The notes: generated by a model from the letters alone, not told the origin. A stretch of 64,000 bases of DNA from Lepidurus packardi (GCA_023053545.1 JAKZAN010000004.1:4650001-4714000); one strand, 5' to 3'; shown: positions 22,093-37,151, numbered from the stretch's first letter. Numbers and translations: made by a program.

Positions 22093-22914
22093 AAAAGACT
22101 GTTGCGGAACAGGCCTCAGGGCGAACTACTAAACTGTTCGAATCTTATCGCTTATCAATTTCCCAACTAAGTTGAAACTTTTTGAATGTCGCTCCGAGCT
22201 CCGGCGACCGGCTGCGTGGTCCCTAACGGAAGATAACTCAAAAACGGATGAATCAGCCAAATTTTTATTTTTTTTATATCTATTTTCCACGAGTTATCAG
22301 TAGACGGAAGTTATACGGGAAGTTTTAAGAAACGTCGTTTAGAATTTTAAGGGGACTTTGATAAACCTTGTCGAACTTTCAAATTTAAACTTATCTATAA
22401 CAGTAATGGCAGTCCAGGGATAGTTTCGCTTTATAGATGGCGTAGCGGACTGTTTATATAATCCAGCGAAACTCTAGGAAAATTTCTAAGAGGGAGCACA
22501 CACAGCATGCTGATGTTTTTGGAGTGGAAGAAGGAAAGGGACCGTTCGACTTGGTCAAATATTTGTCCTTAATCGGCTAAACGTCCATTTCGCATATTTG
22601 CTTAACGGGGTAGCGGGGTGTGGGGAGGGAGACAATGGGGGGATTGAGTGCTAGCCCTGGACCCTTTTAGCTTTTAACTTGACAAGACACGCGACGAGAG
22701 TTCGGGATTGGATTACAAGGCTCACTGGGATTCCCTTGGGAAGCTACAATTTTCGGGGGGTTAAGTTAAAACTTTACACGCGATAAGAGAATTTCATCAT
22801 TTGGAAATACGTTTTAGAAATTGTCGAGTTAATTTTCACCTACAATCGATTCCGGGACTGTTTTTCTTGGTTTGTTTTTCGTTTACGCAAAGGGGAAGCT
22901 AAATTGGCCATAAT

Positions 22915-23345
22915 TCTGCAGAGATCTGAAGATAATTTCTGCAGAAAATTGACCAGAAATAGTGTAGAAATGCCTTAAACGGAAGAAAAGTTAAATAATC
23001 TTCAACATAATTAATTAGAATTAAATGTATTTTTTTAGCGATTCCTGCATATTCTGTCATTTCTGCATGAGTGTCAGGGGAAATATCGCAGACATAACTT
23101 TAAACGTAAAACTGCCAACAAATTATCTTAAACGAAGAATACCTAGAATCTTACGTCATAGTCTGCCAAAATTAGATAATACTTCTGCAGAATTTTTTTC
23201 AAGAAAGACTGCGACAGTAACCTGAAATACCAAACCTTAATTTAAGTAACTTAACATAATAATTCTTCAGAAATTTAAGTCATATTTCTGCAATATTGAT
23301 ATTAATACTGCAGATATGTTGACAGTAATACCGTAGAAATAATCT
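22915..23345. repeat. Degenerate CTGCAG/CAGAAAT repeat cluster
   Basis: The cluster includes one perfect TTTCTGCAGAAA at 22936-22947, plus TTCTGCAGAG, TTCTGCAGAA, TTTCTGCATG, TTTCTGCAAT and ACTGCAGATAT variants, alternating with CAGAAAT or TAGAAAT half-sites. The sequence between motifs is not conserved. Interpreted as decayed minisatellite. Confidence 0.5.
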
Positions 23346-26300
23346 TTAAAAAGTTTCGAAATATTTGTAGCTGCCTTAAAAGTTTTGTGTGGTGAGGTCA
23401 GAGCTGGAATTACTTCGTCTTTTGACAGAATATCCTCCAGCTGGCAGAATAATTTATTAGGATTTTTCTTTCTATTTGGAAGGCAGAGGGCAGTAATGGC
23501 CAGTAATTAAAGTTACAAGCTTAATATTGAAGTATGTTCTTGGAATCCGAATTGAAATCCCGTTGCTTTTAATTGTTAAAGTTCGCAGAAAGGATGAGAG
23601 GAAACGTCCTTTTTATCACTCGACCGAGCCTAATTATTTCATTTCGAAACTTTGATATCACTTCCATTTTTAGAAGTTAGTTGAGTGAAATAGAAAGGGG
23701 AAAAAGTAGGCAAAATTACTATATTTTTTCTTTATTTAGACTTGAAGCGGCGAAACTTTCCATTGCTAATCAAAAGCGCACTTCTTTTCCGTTTGGCAAA
23801 AATAGTGAGACCAAATTGCTGTCCAAAAGAAACGCCGGAAACGGGAAATCCTAAAAAAGTATACAAGACAGAAATTGGCCAAACTTGTCCAACCGAAACA
23901 TTTCTTCTTTTATGTTTTTTTGTTCGTCATAAAGTGATTCCAAAGAAAATAACAACAACTAAAGGAGAATGTTTCCTTTTTTACTTGTCAGACTGAAGAA
24001 TTTCAAATTTGTCATGCCCGCCGTTTCATTAGCCAGAAAAAATTACCCATCCTGCTTTTCTTTAAAGAAATACCAGAAATAAACTTTTCTAAACTTATAA
24101 ATAGGAAAGTTGATTGGAAAACAAGCTTCTAAATTCTTTTAATATTAAAATGCTTGCATACAGACAAAGCAACTAAATGAGTATTTGGGGTCATCTTTAT
24201 GATTTCTGATGCAGTAATATTTCTTGGCAGAAAAAATCTGGCAGAAATTAGCATTTTTTTTACGCGAAAAGTCATGAAGAAGATTGTAGGAATCCTACTC
24301 AGGGCAAGACGAAGAGGGTTATTTTTCGGTTGTGGTACGATTTTCTTTGGGAAAGGACGTTTCTCTCGACAAGTAAAGAGGGCGCAGTTTATGGCATGAT
24401 AAGTGTGATGAAGAATGGGCCCGCACAGTGTCCAGCAGCCATGGCATTGCGACTTTATGGGAATTGCTGTGAAAAGGAATCGCAATTGCTTCGCTTTCTG
24501 TCTCCGTCGCGCTTGAAGGAAGGAAGGAAAAGAGAGATTCCTTTACGTCCTTGTACGTTTCCTTAGTTCCCAGTGAAAGAAATAGAGAGAAAAAAAGAGC
24601 AGTGGAGAGGAGCAGTTATTTTTTTGTTCCCTACAACGGTTTTCTTTTGCTATCTTCCTTATTTTCGCTTGATTGGTCCTCCAGGAATGTTTAAACGTCT
24701 TCACTGAAGGAACTTTCTTTTTATTAAAGTTGTAAGATTTTTTTTGAACAATTCTGCACTGATTGGTCCTCTAGGAATTTTTTCTTAAAGAAAAGTTCAC
24801 TGGCTTTCTTATTTACTGCCCGAGAGCAGTTACGTGGGCGTGGTTAGTGATCATTTTCAAGTTGTTGTTTTTTAGGATTTCCATGAAAGAAAACGGTACT
24901 TCTACGCTATACTGGGCTGTTATTTTCGCATAATTTTCCAGCCTTCTAGTAAAGTTGCCGGAGAGAAATTCAGAAAGGGGCGGAGCTTACTGGATCGAAT
25001 GGAAGGACGCCCAGAAGTCTTACATTAAGAGTTCTTAGGCCAAGTTTCGGGCGTGAATAGAAAAGCTTGAATTAATAAGATACGGAACGTTTGACTTCTT
25101 TATATAAAAAAAGGAATCAAAGGCCAATAATGGGAATGATGGGAGGAGCTTGGATTTTTTTTTTTAAATGGACATGAGGGCAATTTCAGAGAGGAAAATC
25201 AGTGTTTCGGAAACAATTCTGAGGTATTTGGGAACCTTTGGCTATGCTATCAATGCCAGACTAATCTGCTTTTTGGAAGCCCCTCCGTTTGTATAGGTCT
25301 TTGAGCTATTTTTGATTTTGTTTCATAGTCTTCCTGTCTCTTCTTGCTCCGTTTTGTTTTTGTTAGACAAGTATTACTTTCGGTCCAGTATTTTGAGGCA
25401 ACCTGATTCCCTGCAATGCAGAGTTTGGGGTCTGGTATTTTACTACAGCCTGCCATAGTGTATCGTAGTGTGCCTGATGCTGTTCCGTTCTAGTCTAAGG
25501 CCATAAACCTTTTCTTTTCGAATTTCTGTTGCGGCCAAAAAGTCTTGAAGCACAAGACTATTGCTATTGGGCAATGGAATTTTATCTTATTTTTTCTACT
25601 ATGTATTTTTTGGTTATTTTTACCCCTTAACCTAAAAAGGAGCAATATCGATTATTGGAAAGAAATTGCAGAAAGGTTATTTTGACTTTCTTGGGAACCC
25701 AAAACAAATGCATCTTACCACCGCACATTTGGAATTCGCTTTTAAATTGCGAACACCTCAATTTTTAAACCGTATTTTTTTAAGTGTGGGGCCAATATTG
25801 GTTAACATGACTTTTTCCGAGACCGTTTAAGAATGACAGGCACAAGTTTGTTAGGAAAGGAAATGAAATGTTCAATTTGTGTGAGACAAATTACAGCGTT
25901 CTGTTCTAGCACGGTCATTATTCCAGGTTGATAGCGGGGTCGTTTTCTTCTCTGGACGTGGCGGTCATTATATTCTCGTCTCTTATGACTTTACCTTTTT
26001 TATTTTGTTGTCCTTAACCTAACTGCAAAGGCCCAGAATGAAGTTTAGGTCTGATCTCTGCAGTGTTCTAGAGGACCACAAACAGAACATTTCAAGTTCA
26101 AGTTGATGTTACTTTGATTTTTTTTTGTCATTTAGCGCCTCCAACGATCACTTAACATTTGAAAAACTTTTCGCGGTTTGCTAACACGTTAAACGAAAAG
26201 CGCTCGAAGTGCGCCGTTCGTGTGTTAAGGCTATGAAGATTTAAAGGAAGTTTCCGTTCTCCCGTAACCAGAAACTAAAAAGTCCAATTGTCTGACAGTT

Positions 26301-29300
26301 TTTTTCTGATCAACAATTTTCTAATATATCCGTGTAAATCTGGACCACTACTAGGATCTTTACAAATTATTCATAATAGATAGTGTGTGCTCGATTTGGA
26401 ACCGTGAAGTGCAAAACCAATAACGACGGAAAACCCAGTTTAATATTCAATGCCATTCGGACTGTCACAAAAGCAAACGTGGCCATGACACCCCTGACAA
26501 GTAGAACAATCCAATCCATTTCAACGCCTACTATTTTTCTTGGTATATTAGTGCAACGTGAGTATAAAAACCTATTTGCTCGTTTGTAAGTATTGCTGCC
26601 TGTAAAAATGTAAATAAATACGTGCTTTAAGTAACGGCAAAACAAGGACAAATGAAAGGCCCATAATTCGAAGAATTGAAGACTTTTTGTGTCAAGCCAA
26701 AAGCGCAGATTTCGAACAGTCGTACACAATGTTTTCTTTCGTTTATCATAGCATATTTCTGTTGCTTCCAGAATTCAGTTCCTCTTGTTAAGGGTCGTAA
26801 AATAATTAATTACTTCGCATTATGTAAGCAAGTTGATCCTACTGCGTAAAGCACTGTCAGCCAAGCCAAAGCGGGCAGAGGCTTGGGAATGGATGCATGC
26901 TGGCCCTACGTATTTTTTTCCCTCTTGTAAATTTCGCGTTTCTCCTTTTCCTGGTTTGCTGCTATGGCTTTACTTGGGGAGTGTATATCTGGGGACACGG
27001 AACGTATTAGCAAAAGCCCAGAGAAGAAAAGGCAGAGAGAGATACAAACAAACATGCACAGAGCTCCACTTCCTTGCTGTTGGTGGAAAACGTAAAGGAG
27101 GGGAAGGGGGGACTTTTAAGAGGAACTGTGCACAGACAAGACGTGTCGTTTTCCATGCAAATAGATGCAAGTGCCACTTTCATGGCCTAATAATGACTCT
27201 TTCCAGCTCCGCCCACCGTCCTAATGAAGGAATCTGCTCGGCTTTGTCTCTGGCAGCTTCCTTCCTTTGGAAAGATCTCACCAGAAAGAGTAGCAAAGGA
27301 AAAAAAGAACAAGAGAGAATTTGTCAAGCTGGGAATTACAAACCACACGCAGGGTTTTTAATTAGTTACCATCCAGAAGTTTTTGTCTTGGAGAAGGTGT
27401 TCGAGAGTCGGGCGAAAGAAAGTTGTTGACTTGCTCGACAAGCGAACCAGAGGAACCTGAACTGTTGTGTCAACTTGTTCGGGTAATGAGCAATTAATGC
27501 CGATAAAAAACGAGGCTCACGCACGCGACCAAGGTAATGGTAAGTAAGCTAACTCTCTAGGGAAGCCTTATGCACTTCAATATTTACGTATTTCCTTTCT
27601 TTTTTTAGGGGACCAAAAAAAGACTGCTTTACGTCTCCCCTTCCTGGCTGCCCCAAGGAAGATCATGCAAACCCAGAAACCCATATCCTTTCGCTTTTGG
27701 ACCCATAAAGTAGCGGATAAAAGGGACAACTTTTTCTTTCATTGCGATCACGCTCTGGCTATGGTATAGCATGTGCTAAGGTCATTTGGTTGTATGCGTT
27801 ATTGTTTACCAGTATCGTTAGAACTGTTCTGGCGACGCGTTTTTTAATCTCTTTCCAATTGTTTCTTTACAGGATTTGTCCCGGAAAAGAAGTTGCAAAA
27901 AAAAGACTTTATGGATCATAAGGCTCCAGTTGTGAAATACACCTGGTGTATATTTGAATCGAAGCTCTATTTGGTGGCTACAAGTCTTTGTTTCTCAACA
28001 CAAAGGAGTACGAGTACACTTGAGTTCCGAAACGCACCTCGAGAGCCCCTCACGCATTCAGATCATTGTCCAGTCGTCGTTCGTAACGCTAATTCCCGGA
28101 AGAAAAGTCTGGGTACCGCGCCATCGATTAGTTTAGCAAAAGCCCTAAAGGGAAGGGGGGGGGTCTATCTGCTCCAGAGAAGCTTGTCTGAGACCCCGGA
28201 AACCCAGCAGTCGAAGATCTTTAAACGTATAAATGAGTCAAACATACGGAACAAGTCAATATTGGCAAAAGCGAACAAGCTGGGAAGTTCACAGTTGTGG
28301 GCCCTTTTTGTAACCTTTTGTAACCTCTTATGGGTCAAGATGTGCGGGGGAAAAAGAACCGCAAGAGTGCAATTTTCCCAGGCTTTCATCGTATTCCGTA
28401 TCTTGTTTGAAAATAATAATAATAGTAAGGAACCAGACAAAAAATAAGGAGCACTACAATGAATTCAGAAGGTATAGACCGTCGCGTCGCACAGGAGAAG
28501 AGGAATATAAATATTTAGCTTTGATGTGAGACACTCTTGTCGACCACCAGGCGTAAAAATCGAGAAGATATCCATTTCCCTTTTCGGCGCTTATGTGCAG
28601 GAGGCGTGTCTAGGATCTTTTGCGCCTATAAAAGGAATAGGATTTTTTGTGTGTATGTGTCTGTGGTGTCGTTGCTGGGAGAAACGTTAGCTCGGGTCAA
28701 TATTTCGACCAGGAGTAAAAGGGAATAAGAGCAGGGGTTCTCACTGTTTTCTGCATTAGTTATTTTTTTCTAAAGGAAGGCATAAGTTAGATAGTGTACA
28801 TGTTCGTGGCAAAGGCTTCCGTTTCGTAGACAACTGACGAACGTAAGCTTCTAATGTGAGGAAATGGCTCAGAAAAGCACAACATTTAGCGATATAGATT
28901 TGAGATCGGTTACGGACGTACTGACGTAGAATTGCAGTTTTAGGGCCAGCTTTGTGTTTTTCTCCTCCCATTTTTAGTTTCAGTTAAATCTTTTCTAGCG
29001 TTAATTAGCTCTGGATCATATAAATCGTCTTTCAGCTTATTTTCATGGGGCTCAGCAAAGGGGCTATAGATAAAGGGTGTGAGGTTAAATCTAGAAGGTA
29101 ACGATCGATGCGAGCCTTTATTAGACCACATTAGACTTATCAGAGTTATAGAGGAACAGTTTAGGTTAGACAGGGTGGGCAGTTCTCATGTCGAGAGAGG
29201 TGTTTTCTTTGAAAGGAAAAGGGATTTTTGGGAGGAAATTGTTAAGCATTGTCTTAAGGATAATATGGTATAAGGCAAGATCGTTTCAGCAAAATGGTTT

Positions 29301-32300
29301 GATTAATCAAAGTTGGAACGTTGTGATGGCAAGTTTCGTTCTGTGCGCTCCGCGCAGCGGTTAGTCGCGTTCTTCGGCGTTTCTGATAGATTAGCTCGAT
29401 ATTATGCTAACGATTTTCCCTTTAGTTAGTCACAGTTGAAGAGCGAATAAGCGAATGCTTGGATTTTGCGTTTCTCGTATCCTTATGGAACTTTGGGGCG
29501 TTTTAAGTTCTTTCGTTCCTATGTAGGAGTACTTTTTTTTATTTTTCGCCCAAAGAAAGTTTTGAAATATATATGCAAGAGAGAATTACATTACCTTTCT
29601 GTTGGGTTGTGTGTGTCTGTGTGCTTTTTTATAACCCGAGGTGTCGGTCGCTATTGTTGTCTTGCGTCGTTATAGCCAAGTTTTCTGCAATGAGAGAAAA
29701 GGAAATGGGATCCAAATTAGGGCACAGAGAGACAAAAATGGATCGTAAAAAGACAAGCAGCAACAGCAAAGTATCTTCGCAAAGGGTTGCCAAGGGTGGG
29801 ATACAAAATACAAAACAAGTACGCAAAGTGGGAGGAAAAAAACAAGGACCGGAGCGAACCCTATTTTTGCCAATGAGGTGCAACTTGTTTTCCTTTTTTT
29901 GTATGTGTGTGATGCCAACGTACAGAATTCCACGCCCCTTGACCTTTTACGAGTCGTTTGTGAGGCGTCGTGTAAGAAAAAGTTATTTTTATGACTGTCA
30001 AAAGTGCTCCCGCGTCCCCCTTCTTTTTAATGTAGAGGTTGCCCCCACATGTGGAGTGATTAGAACCATCTTTTTAATTTCCTTTGCTCTCAAACTCTCG
30101 TTTTCTTAAAGAACTAAGATTTAGGCACCATTTTTGTGCCTTTCAGGCGCCGTTTTCATCTGTTTCTGGCGCCATTTTCAGCCATTTTTAGAACAAGTTT
30201 GGAATAGCTAGAGTTTCGATGGCCGTAAAGTTTCTGGAGGGTTTCAGGGTAGAATCGAATAATTTAGTTGGAAATTTTGAGTTTTCATCTGTAAAAGACA
30301 TGAGATGGCATAAAGCCCTTTGCTCGATGACCTGAGTTTCTGCTCAGTTTGGAACTCAAACTTCCCGGAAGGCATACACGCACACACTCATTGGATACCC
30401 ACAAAAGACGTTGACGTGACTTATACTAGGAAGTCCCCTTCTATGGTTATAGTTTTGGATGTGTGGACTTTGAAAAGTTTTCCCGTACCGGAACTTTGGG
30501 TTCCAACATAGTTTGAAATTTCAACAGCTTTTAGACAACAGGGAGATTTACAGCCCAAGGCACCCAATTGTACTAGAGCTCTGCGTTGACGGCCGAGAGC
30601 CAGAGAGAGAGTGAACCTCGAGGCAAAAGCAAAGCCACCAAGCTTTTTGCAATTACTAGCCCTAGTTTGGTAATTGCTGCCAAGAGCGACGCTAGAGCAA
30701 AGTGAATCTGTCGAGTTTTGTACCTGTGTCTGATCCTTGTGCTGCATTGCGGTACTGATGAAATGTCTTCTAAGTTCCGCCAGTTGCAAAGCGTGGTAAA
30801 CGCTTCAAGAGGGTTTATTGCTTCACTGATTCTCTTTCTCCCCCGTTAAACTTGAGGGACGGTTTGGGCGTAAAGCAGGAGAGAGAATCACGCAAGTGGC
30901 TAAGTTTTGGGTCCTTCTTTAAAGCTTATCCAGAAAAACAATCTGTCTATTTCACTTACAAGCCTTTTGCTAGTTTCTGTGCGTGTAAAGAGTGGGCTTG
31001 GTTGCCGGTAATTAAATTGTACTCGAGACCGGTTGGCACATTGCCGTCCGGTTGGCACATTCAAGACTTTTTCCTATACCTTCTTGACGCTTTGGCTGTA
31101 ATGAAGAATTGGAAAGCTCATTTTTGGGTCTTGTCAGAAGCGGTAGGGAAATCCCATTGTGTTTGTTACAGGAAATCGAATTAGGTGTATATCGGTTCAG
31201 AGTTTGACCAAAACTTGGTATGGATTCACTATCAATACACTAGTTTTGAATTAGATTTATATTATTTACAATCTCATTATTTTATGTTAAAATAGTAATA
31301 TTTGGAATTGAAGAAGGAAAAAGTACGCAGCATCCCATCTCGATCCAAATTACCCCACTCTTTAAAACTAGGTTAAACGAAAGGGAAGATGAACTAGAGG
31401 TCGTCCTTCGACAGATGTGCAAACGATAAATCTCCTAGCAGAGGGATCCAGGTTTATTGCCCTTTAATTAAGGGCACCGTGTTGTGTCTCTAAGCTGTGT
31501 GTGATGTGTGTGCCTGGTCTTCGGTTGTCGCAGGTGCTGCTCCGTTAGGTGGCGTGCTGATGGCTCTTGAATTACGCAGCGCTGTCACCGTCAGCACTTT
31601 TCATTTTCAAAGCAGGACGAAAACTTTCCCCATCTCTTCGTTTTCTACCACTTGGGAAAAAAGATAAAACTATCGGAACTCTTGCTTTCTAGAATTTTAG
31701 AGACTAATGAAGCAAACTTGAAGGTTTGGGACACTTTGGAAACACAACTTTTCCTTAACCTTTCGTTCCGCCTTTATATTTTGTTATTCCTGTCTCTCGT
31801 TTCCCGAAAGTGAGCAAGAGAAGAAGAGCACAGTCGGACCATCTTTCCTCGAAAGTTTTCCTAAGTGGCTATCACATCCCTGGGACTTTTTAACAGTTAT
31901 AACGCTGAGGTGGAAGGGTGTACAGTTTCCTATCTCGCTAGGAGGAATACAAGTGGGAGGCGAAGAGGCCTTCAAATTTCTGCGTCTTTCCGTAAACTCT
32001 GAATAAATGTCGTTCAAGTAGAGATGGCGAGGTACCTATAATCAGACAAGAGACCGGTGGGGGAGTCAGACTTTTCCGTTCCTGCGCTTATATGTGTTTG
32101 TGTGTATGTTCACAATTACTAATTTCCTGAAAGGAATCTTGATATTCTAGCTGTGATGGTTTCCGAGCATCTTCACGTATGCGTAGGTGGCATGTTGGCT
32201 GGACATTTCCATCAGTTGACAACCAGAACATGCCATATACATTAGTATGGGACCGCGCTTCGCATTTCCGCTTGGCGTGGCTGCGAAACTTAAGGGGGCT

Positions 32301-35300
32301 CTTTTATAATGCACAAGGTGTGATAGACAACCCCAAAAACGTTCTTTAGATAGGAGGATTCCTCGGAATGTGCTGGTTCTAACGACATAGAGCACATTCT
32401 CGTACGGTACATATTCGCTGAGAAAAATAGCAAAACATGAAAAACGACCAAGGGGGGAAATAAAGACCAGGAGGGCGGGGAAAGGGTGGCGTTTCACTGC
32501 TAGGGGGATCTTAATACAGGATATCTTGAGAACCGTACTTCGCAGAAAGGAGTGTAGGGTATCAAAATTAACGATACTTTAGCTTGATTTTGGGGACCTA
32601 CATAGGTGGAAGTGGCAGCTTGAAAATTTTGAGAATTAAAATAGACGAGGGAAAAAAGGGGAATGGTTTCATGATTCGAAGGGTCCACTGTTTGGGCCTA
32701 TAAATGCAGGTTTATGTGTTACGCTAAGCTGGCCCGCGGAATAATTCTGTTCCCGGTCGTAAAAGGCAGAAGCGCGTAAAAGAGTGGCCCAGCATTATTA
32801 TTCGACGCTCCAGGCATAATCAGGTTGATGGCTGCGGAAGTTTCAGGAGAAAGGGGAGCTTTTGGCTGCTGCTACAGCAAAGCATACTAAAGACTGTGGA
32901 AATGCAAGTTGATGACGACCTCCAACTCGCAACACCGCTGCAAGAGTCAATCGTTCATCGGGTCTTAACGGCTCTATTTATTTCATTCAGGAGAGATAAA
33001 GGGACGAGGAATAGGGAGGGCGGTGCCTTGCTGCGAATGGCGAAAGTAGGTGTAGTTGTAGTATTGAAGCTCTATATACGTTGCAACTCGTCGAAGGAAG
33101 ACTCGCACGAGGTCTTTAAGGTGGGGTCCCTACATTGTCTTGCTTCGGGGCTTTTGTACTGTTTGTAGTACCTTAAATTCATAAACAAGAGTTCGGGGCT
33201 CTGCCCCCCGGGGTCATATTTGCTACATCGAGCTCCGGTAATCATCTATTGTGTTCGCACCTTCAAGGGATGGGAGAGTTTGGAGTTCAAAGGGGGATCA
33301 AGCAACAAAAGGGGTTTGGTTCCAGAGCTTTGTTCCATCACCGTCACATATTTACGGGCTTATTCTCCTGTAGCCAAAAAAATCTCCCAAGACAGAAGCA
33401 GTTATCGACATTTTATTTAAATTATTTCTGGCTCCGGGAAGTTGTAACTGCCAGGAAATACACTCACACCCCGTAGCGTGAGATACACTGTAACAGTATT
33501 CCATTCAGAAAAGCCAGTCAATAACGTTTCTGGCCAGCTGGTGCTGTCCGGAACCCGGAATAGCAGCTTTTGTGCCCTTCACATTGGATGGCTGATAATG
33601 TCCTGGATCAGCAAGTGAATGCAGAGATTAAGCTCCGGCTTGTTACCCTTCGTTTCAAAAGGAATTCGTACATAGCTAGTATTTCTGCAATTTTCTAGTA
33701 TTTTTCTAGGTTTCCAAAGTTCCACATTTTTGAAGCAGATAATTTTTCCTCCGCATTTTCTGAAAATTTCCAAGTCCTGCAGTCTTTGCAAAAGCTAAAA
33801 ATCTGAAGCTTTTTCAGATTAAGACTACCAACGATTTCAAAGTGAAAGTGCTGTAAAGAAAACTGCGTCGAAATATCTTCATTAGCTCACATGACAAACG
33901 TAAATTAAATTTTAAGAGATTACGACCAAACACTGGGGGTCTTTAAGCGAGGATGACTCTATAGCGCCAATAGCGACGGTTGGGAGGCGGGGCTTGGGAG
34001 TTTTTCATTTGTAACTGCTTGACTATTAAGCAGATTGGGTCGAGTGATACATCATTGTATTCACTTTGCTAAGGACTATAGAATGCGCCCTGTTTAATTC
34101 AGTTTTAGTATGGTTATTTCCTAGTTGTAGGGGAAGCGAGAAAGAGCTACTGAAGCAGAGACAAGGGACACTTCTTGTTGCTTCCTTTGAAAGATAATGC
34201 AATCTCGGGGTTGAGCTCACCCACCCAACCTAGTCCATCCACCCATCCTGTTTCTGGCCATTTAGCGATGAAAAATGGACCTTACATGACAAACTAGCCC
34301 ATTGTGTTGGCTCTGCGGAGCCGCAAGGTACACACAACGACAGGGCTCTGCTTCCCATGCTAGCAGCTTTTGTGGCGAGTACGAAGAGATTTGTTGCCCA
34401 GACTTGAGCGCCATTTGTCAACGCCCCACCCCTGCATTTCTTCCCGGACATGAAAAGCAAGTTATCATAAGTTTGTGTGTGGGAGGGGTTCTTTACCACT
34501 GGATTGCGCAATTGAACAAAGCTCTTCGGGTCGGCCGGTACACGGACAACATTTCTTTTTTATTTTCATTTTTGTTGTACCCTTAGCTTTTGGGTGCTTT
34601 GTTGGGACCACAGTGCTTTTTTTGTTTTTGAATTATTTCAGGTCTTTTGGACCCCGTTACCTTCACAAGGAGTTCCAGCGGTCCTACGACATGACAGGAA
34701 TAATCCCTGCAGCCCTCAGTTTTTCTTTGTGGCTACGGGGGTGTGTTAAAGCTTCATAAATATAGCACAGGGGAGAAAGCTGTAGAGAATTTGCTGTGCA
34801 CAATCCTGCTATTTTATTTATAAGCCTTTGATGGCGGTTGAATAAAAAAGAAGCGGACAAGAGGAGAATATAAGCAACAGAGAGAAAGAAATAGTTTCAA
34901 GTAAAACTCGGCGAAATTGATCTTACTGGTTTTGGGAAAAGGCTAAAGAAATCTATGTGTAACCTTTAACTTCCATAACTTTTGGGATGACTATTAACTT
35001 TTCTTTTTCTGGGGGGTGAGGCTTGGGGTATGTTTAATACGGTGAAGGTTTATGCTGTACAATAATCGATAAGGCAGCAAGAGTTGTAAAAAAAGAACAG
35101 AAAAGAGGCAAAAGGGAGGGGAAAATGTGTAGCTTATATAGTCTGTTTTATGGAAAAAACATAGAGATTGGTTATAGAAAGAAATAAACCGGCACCAGGA
35201 ATGCCCCCAGGCGAATATTCGAAGCTCTTTCCCCTTTAAGCAATAATATAACTGCCAGTAAAGCCCTCTGTTGGACGTTTTCTCGTACTGCGTCTCAATT

Positions 35301-35329
35301 TGCAAAATGTAAATTGAAGAACCAATCTT

Positions 35330-35800
35330 TTTCAGTTTTAGAGAAGTACTGCAGATTTGCGGAAATATTAATCCACAAAGTAGTGTTATTTGAAGCGAGA
35401 CTTTTGAGATAGTAACACCATTGATCTTCATATAAACTGAAACTTTTTATTTCTACATTTCTAGTACTTCTGATGTTATTGCGGATTCAGGAAGGCAGAT
35501 CTAAACTAATCTAAGACATTTGTACAAGCTGTCAAAGTACTACCGCAGTTAAACATATAATGTTTAATTAACTTATACGGTATTACTGCAGACTTACGCA
35601 AGTAAGAGAACAAATTTCTCACATAATTGCAGAAATATTTCTGTAGTAGGAATTAATTTTTCAGTTGTTGATGTTGCTGCAGATTCAGCGGAAAAGTTTT
35701 TGTTGCACTAATTCTAAGAAAAACCTGTACTTACTTAAGAATTTCGCTAACTACTGCAGCAATATCAAACAATTCCGATACACCTGCAAACATATTTCTT
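35330..35800. repeat. Degenerate CTGCAG/CAGAAAT repeat cluster
   Basis: Repeated ACTGCAGATT, ACTGCAGACT, TTGCAGAAATATTTCTG, GCTGCAGATT and ACTGCAGCAATAT variants occur within 470 bases. The mirror arrangement GCAGAAATATTTCTGTAG at about 35630 shows the palindromic nature of the unit. Confidence 0.5.
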
Positions 35801-35833
35801 AGAAGTTTTTATAAACTTTGTATTACTTATAGA

Positions 35834-35872
35834 AATCTTCATATAAATCTTCATATAAACCTTCATATAACC
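35834..35872. repeat. Short tandem repeat, 14-bp unit
   Basis: Three near-identical copies of CTTCATATAAAT (last bases vary to AAC) lie head to tail. No coding frame is affected. Confidence 0.85.
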
Positions 35873-37151
35873 TTGCTTACATTCACTTCTATTACTTTCT
35901 TATTTAAAGATTTTCACAGAATTGACGAAATGTTACAAAATAACTTCTACATTTTACACAGACATTGAAATCCGACTGTCAACAGTCATTTTCATTTCGT
36001 GTATAGTACTGAAGAAATAAAAAAAATATACACAGAACATAGTTTATTTCCTAAGCTTTTCTTTAAAATCCTTGAATTGTTTTTCGTTTTGGACAGTCGT
36101 CTGGGGGTTTACCGGGAGGGATACTCTGGAGGACGGTTGGAAGGGGGTAAATCCCCATGTGTTCACTCTCATTAGCTTTTAACGAAGCTTTTAGAAGACT
36201 TTTAGAATGAAAAAAAAGAGCAAAGAAAACGAAGCGAGAGCACACGGAAAAAAAAAGAAATGGGAAGAGAACATGTAACAACTGCTGCAGCTGTAATGCG
36301 CGGACCCCGTTGGCTGCAGATATATACCTCACGTGTGTTACCCCATAAGTTCTCTTGGGAAGGGAGAGGGGGTGTTCTTTTTACCCCGCGCGGACAACAC
36401 AAAAAGCATTTATCCGGTGAGCAGGACGACATGGAAACGCGCAATTGCTGCTCCTGCTGCTGCTATGGGAAGATCTTTTTGATCATTGCGTGGGTTTTAC
36501 ATTGGGTTTTGTTCTGACATACACACGCTTGTCTCGTTTGTTTATATTAGCAGCTTTTGCCTTGGCATCTCTTGCTTGCCAGCTCGGGCAGTAATTGCAG
36601 AAATTACTACGTTAAGAGTTGTTCCTTTTTTACGTTGGGAGAGAATGAAATCAGGAAGCAATTCTTGAAAGAAGTACTAAGAAATCCTCTATAACGAAAT
36701 TATATGAACACAGTAATGACATCCTACATTGAAATTTCTTAGCAGAACTAGGATAACTATCGCACTGTAGACATTGAAAGATTAGAAGATTCTTTTTTTT
36801 CTTTAAATGAGAATACCATATGCAGATATTGGCTAGCATGTGAATCAACACTAAAGCAAGAAAAAAAGAAAAACAATAAAAGTTCGCAGAAATATACTCC
36901 TTCGTGACAGCAATTCCCATGTTCTGGGATATTGAACATGTATAATAGAAGATTGGGTTGGGGCTGTTTAATGCTGGGGCCAGGCCGTGTATATCTGTGT
37001 GTGTGTGCGGTATACTGTGTTTATGTTTTGTTGTCGTTTAGCCAACGGGTTCTTTTAGTTGTTGGCCTGCAGTGTAGGTCGAAATTGCTGCACACGTTTT
37101 TGTTGCCGACAGGCTGCTGCTGCTGCTTCTGGCCGGGGAGGCTATTTAAAA

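Larger units (their letters stand above)
21568..35299. other. Gene-free DNA, middle part of the desert
   Basis: No recognisable gene. Contents I can name are the (GA)n tract at 22 kb, CTGCAG-type repeats at 22.9-23.4 and 24.2 kb, and three short GGCGCCATTTT-like units near 30.13-30.19 kb. Strong TATA-like strings occur at 26562 and 28625 without convincing genes behind them. Frames of up to 198 codons (26.8-27.4 kb) and 184 codons (27.9-28.4 kb) lack domains. Confidence 0.55.

Noticed and set aside
26833-27429. 198-codon plus-strand frame
   Set aside because: No domain, no clear initiation context, and an opposite-strand frame of similar quality overlaps it.
27893-28447. 184-codon frame containing SDHCPVVV, which resembles the endonuclease motif of LINE elements
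   Set aside because: Flanking residues do not resemble an endonuclease domain and no reverse transcriptase motif follows; a single short match is not enough.
28620-28660. Strong TATA-like CTATAAAAGG (also at 14355, 26562 and 43462)
   Set aside because: No convincing exon or open frame follows any of them; AT-rich DNA gives such strings by chance.
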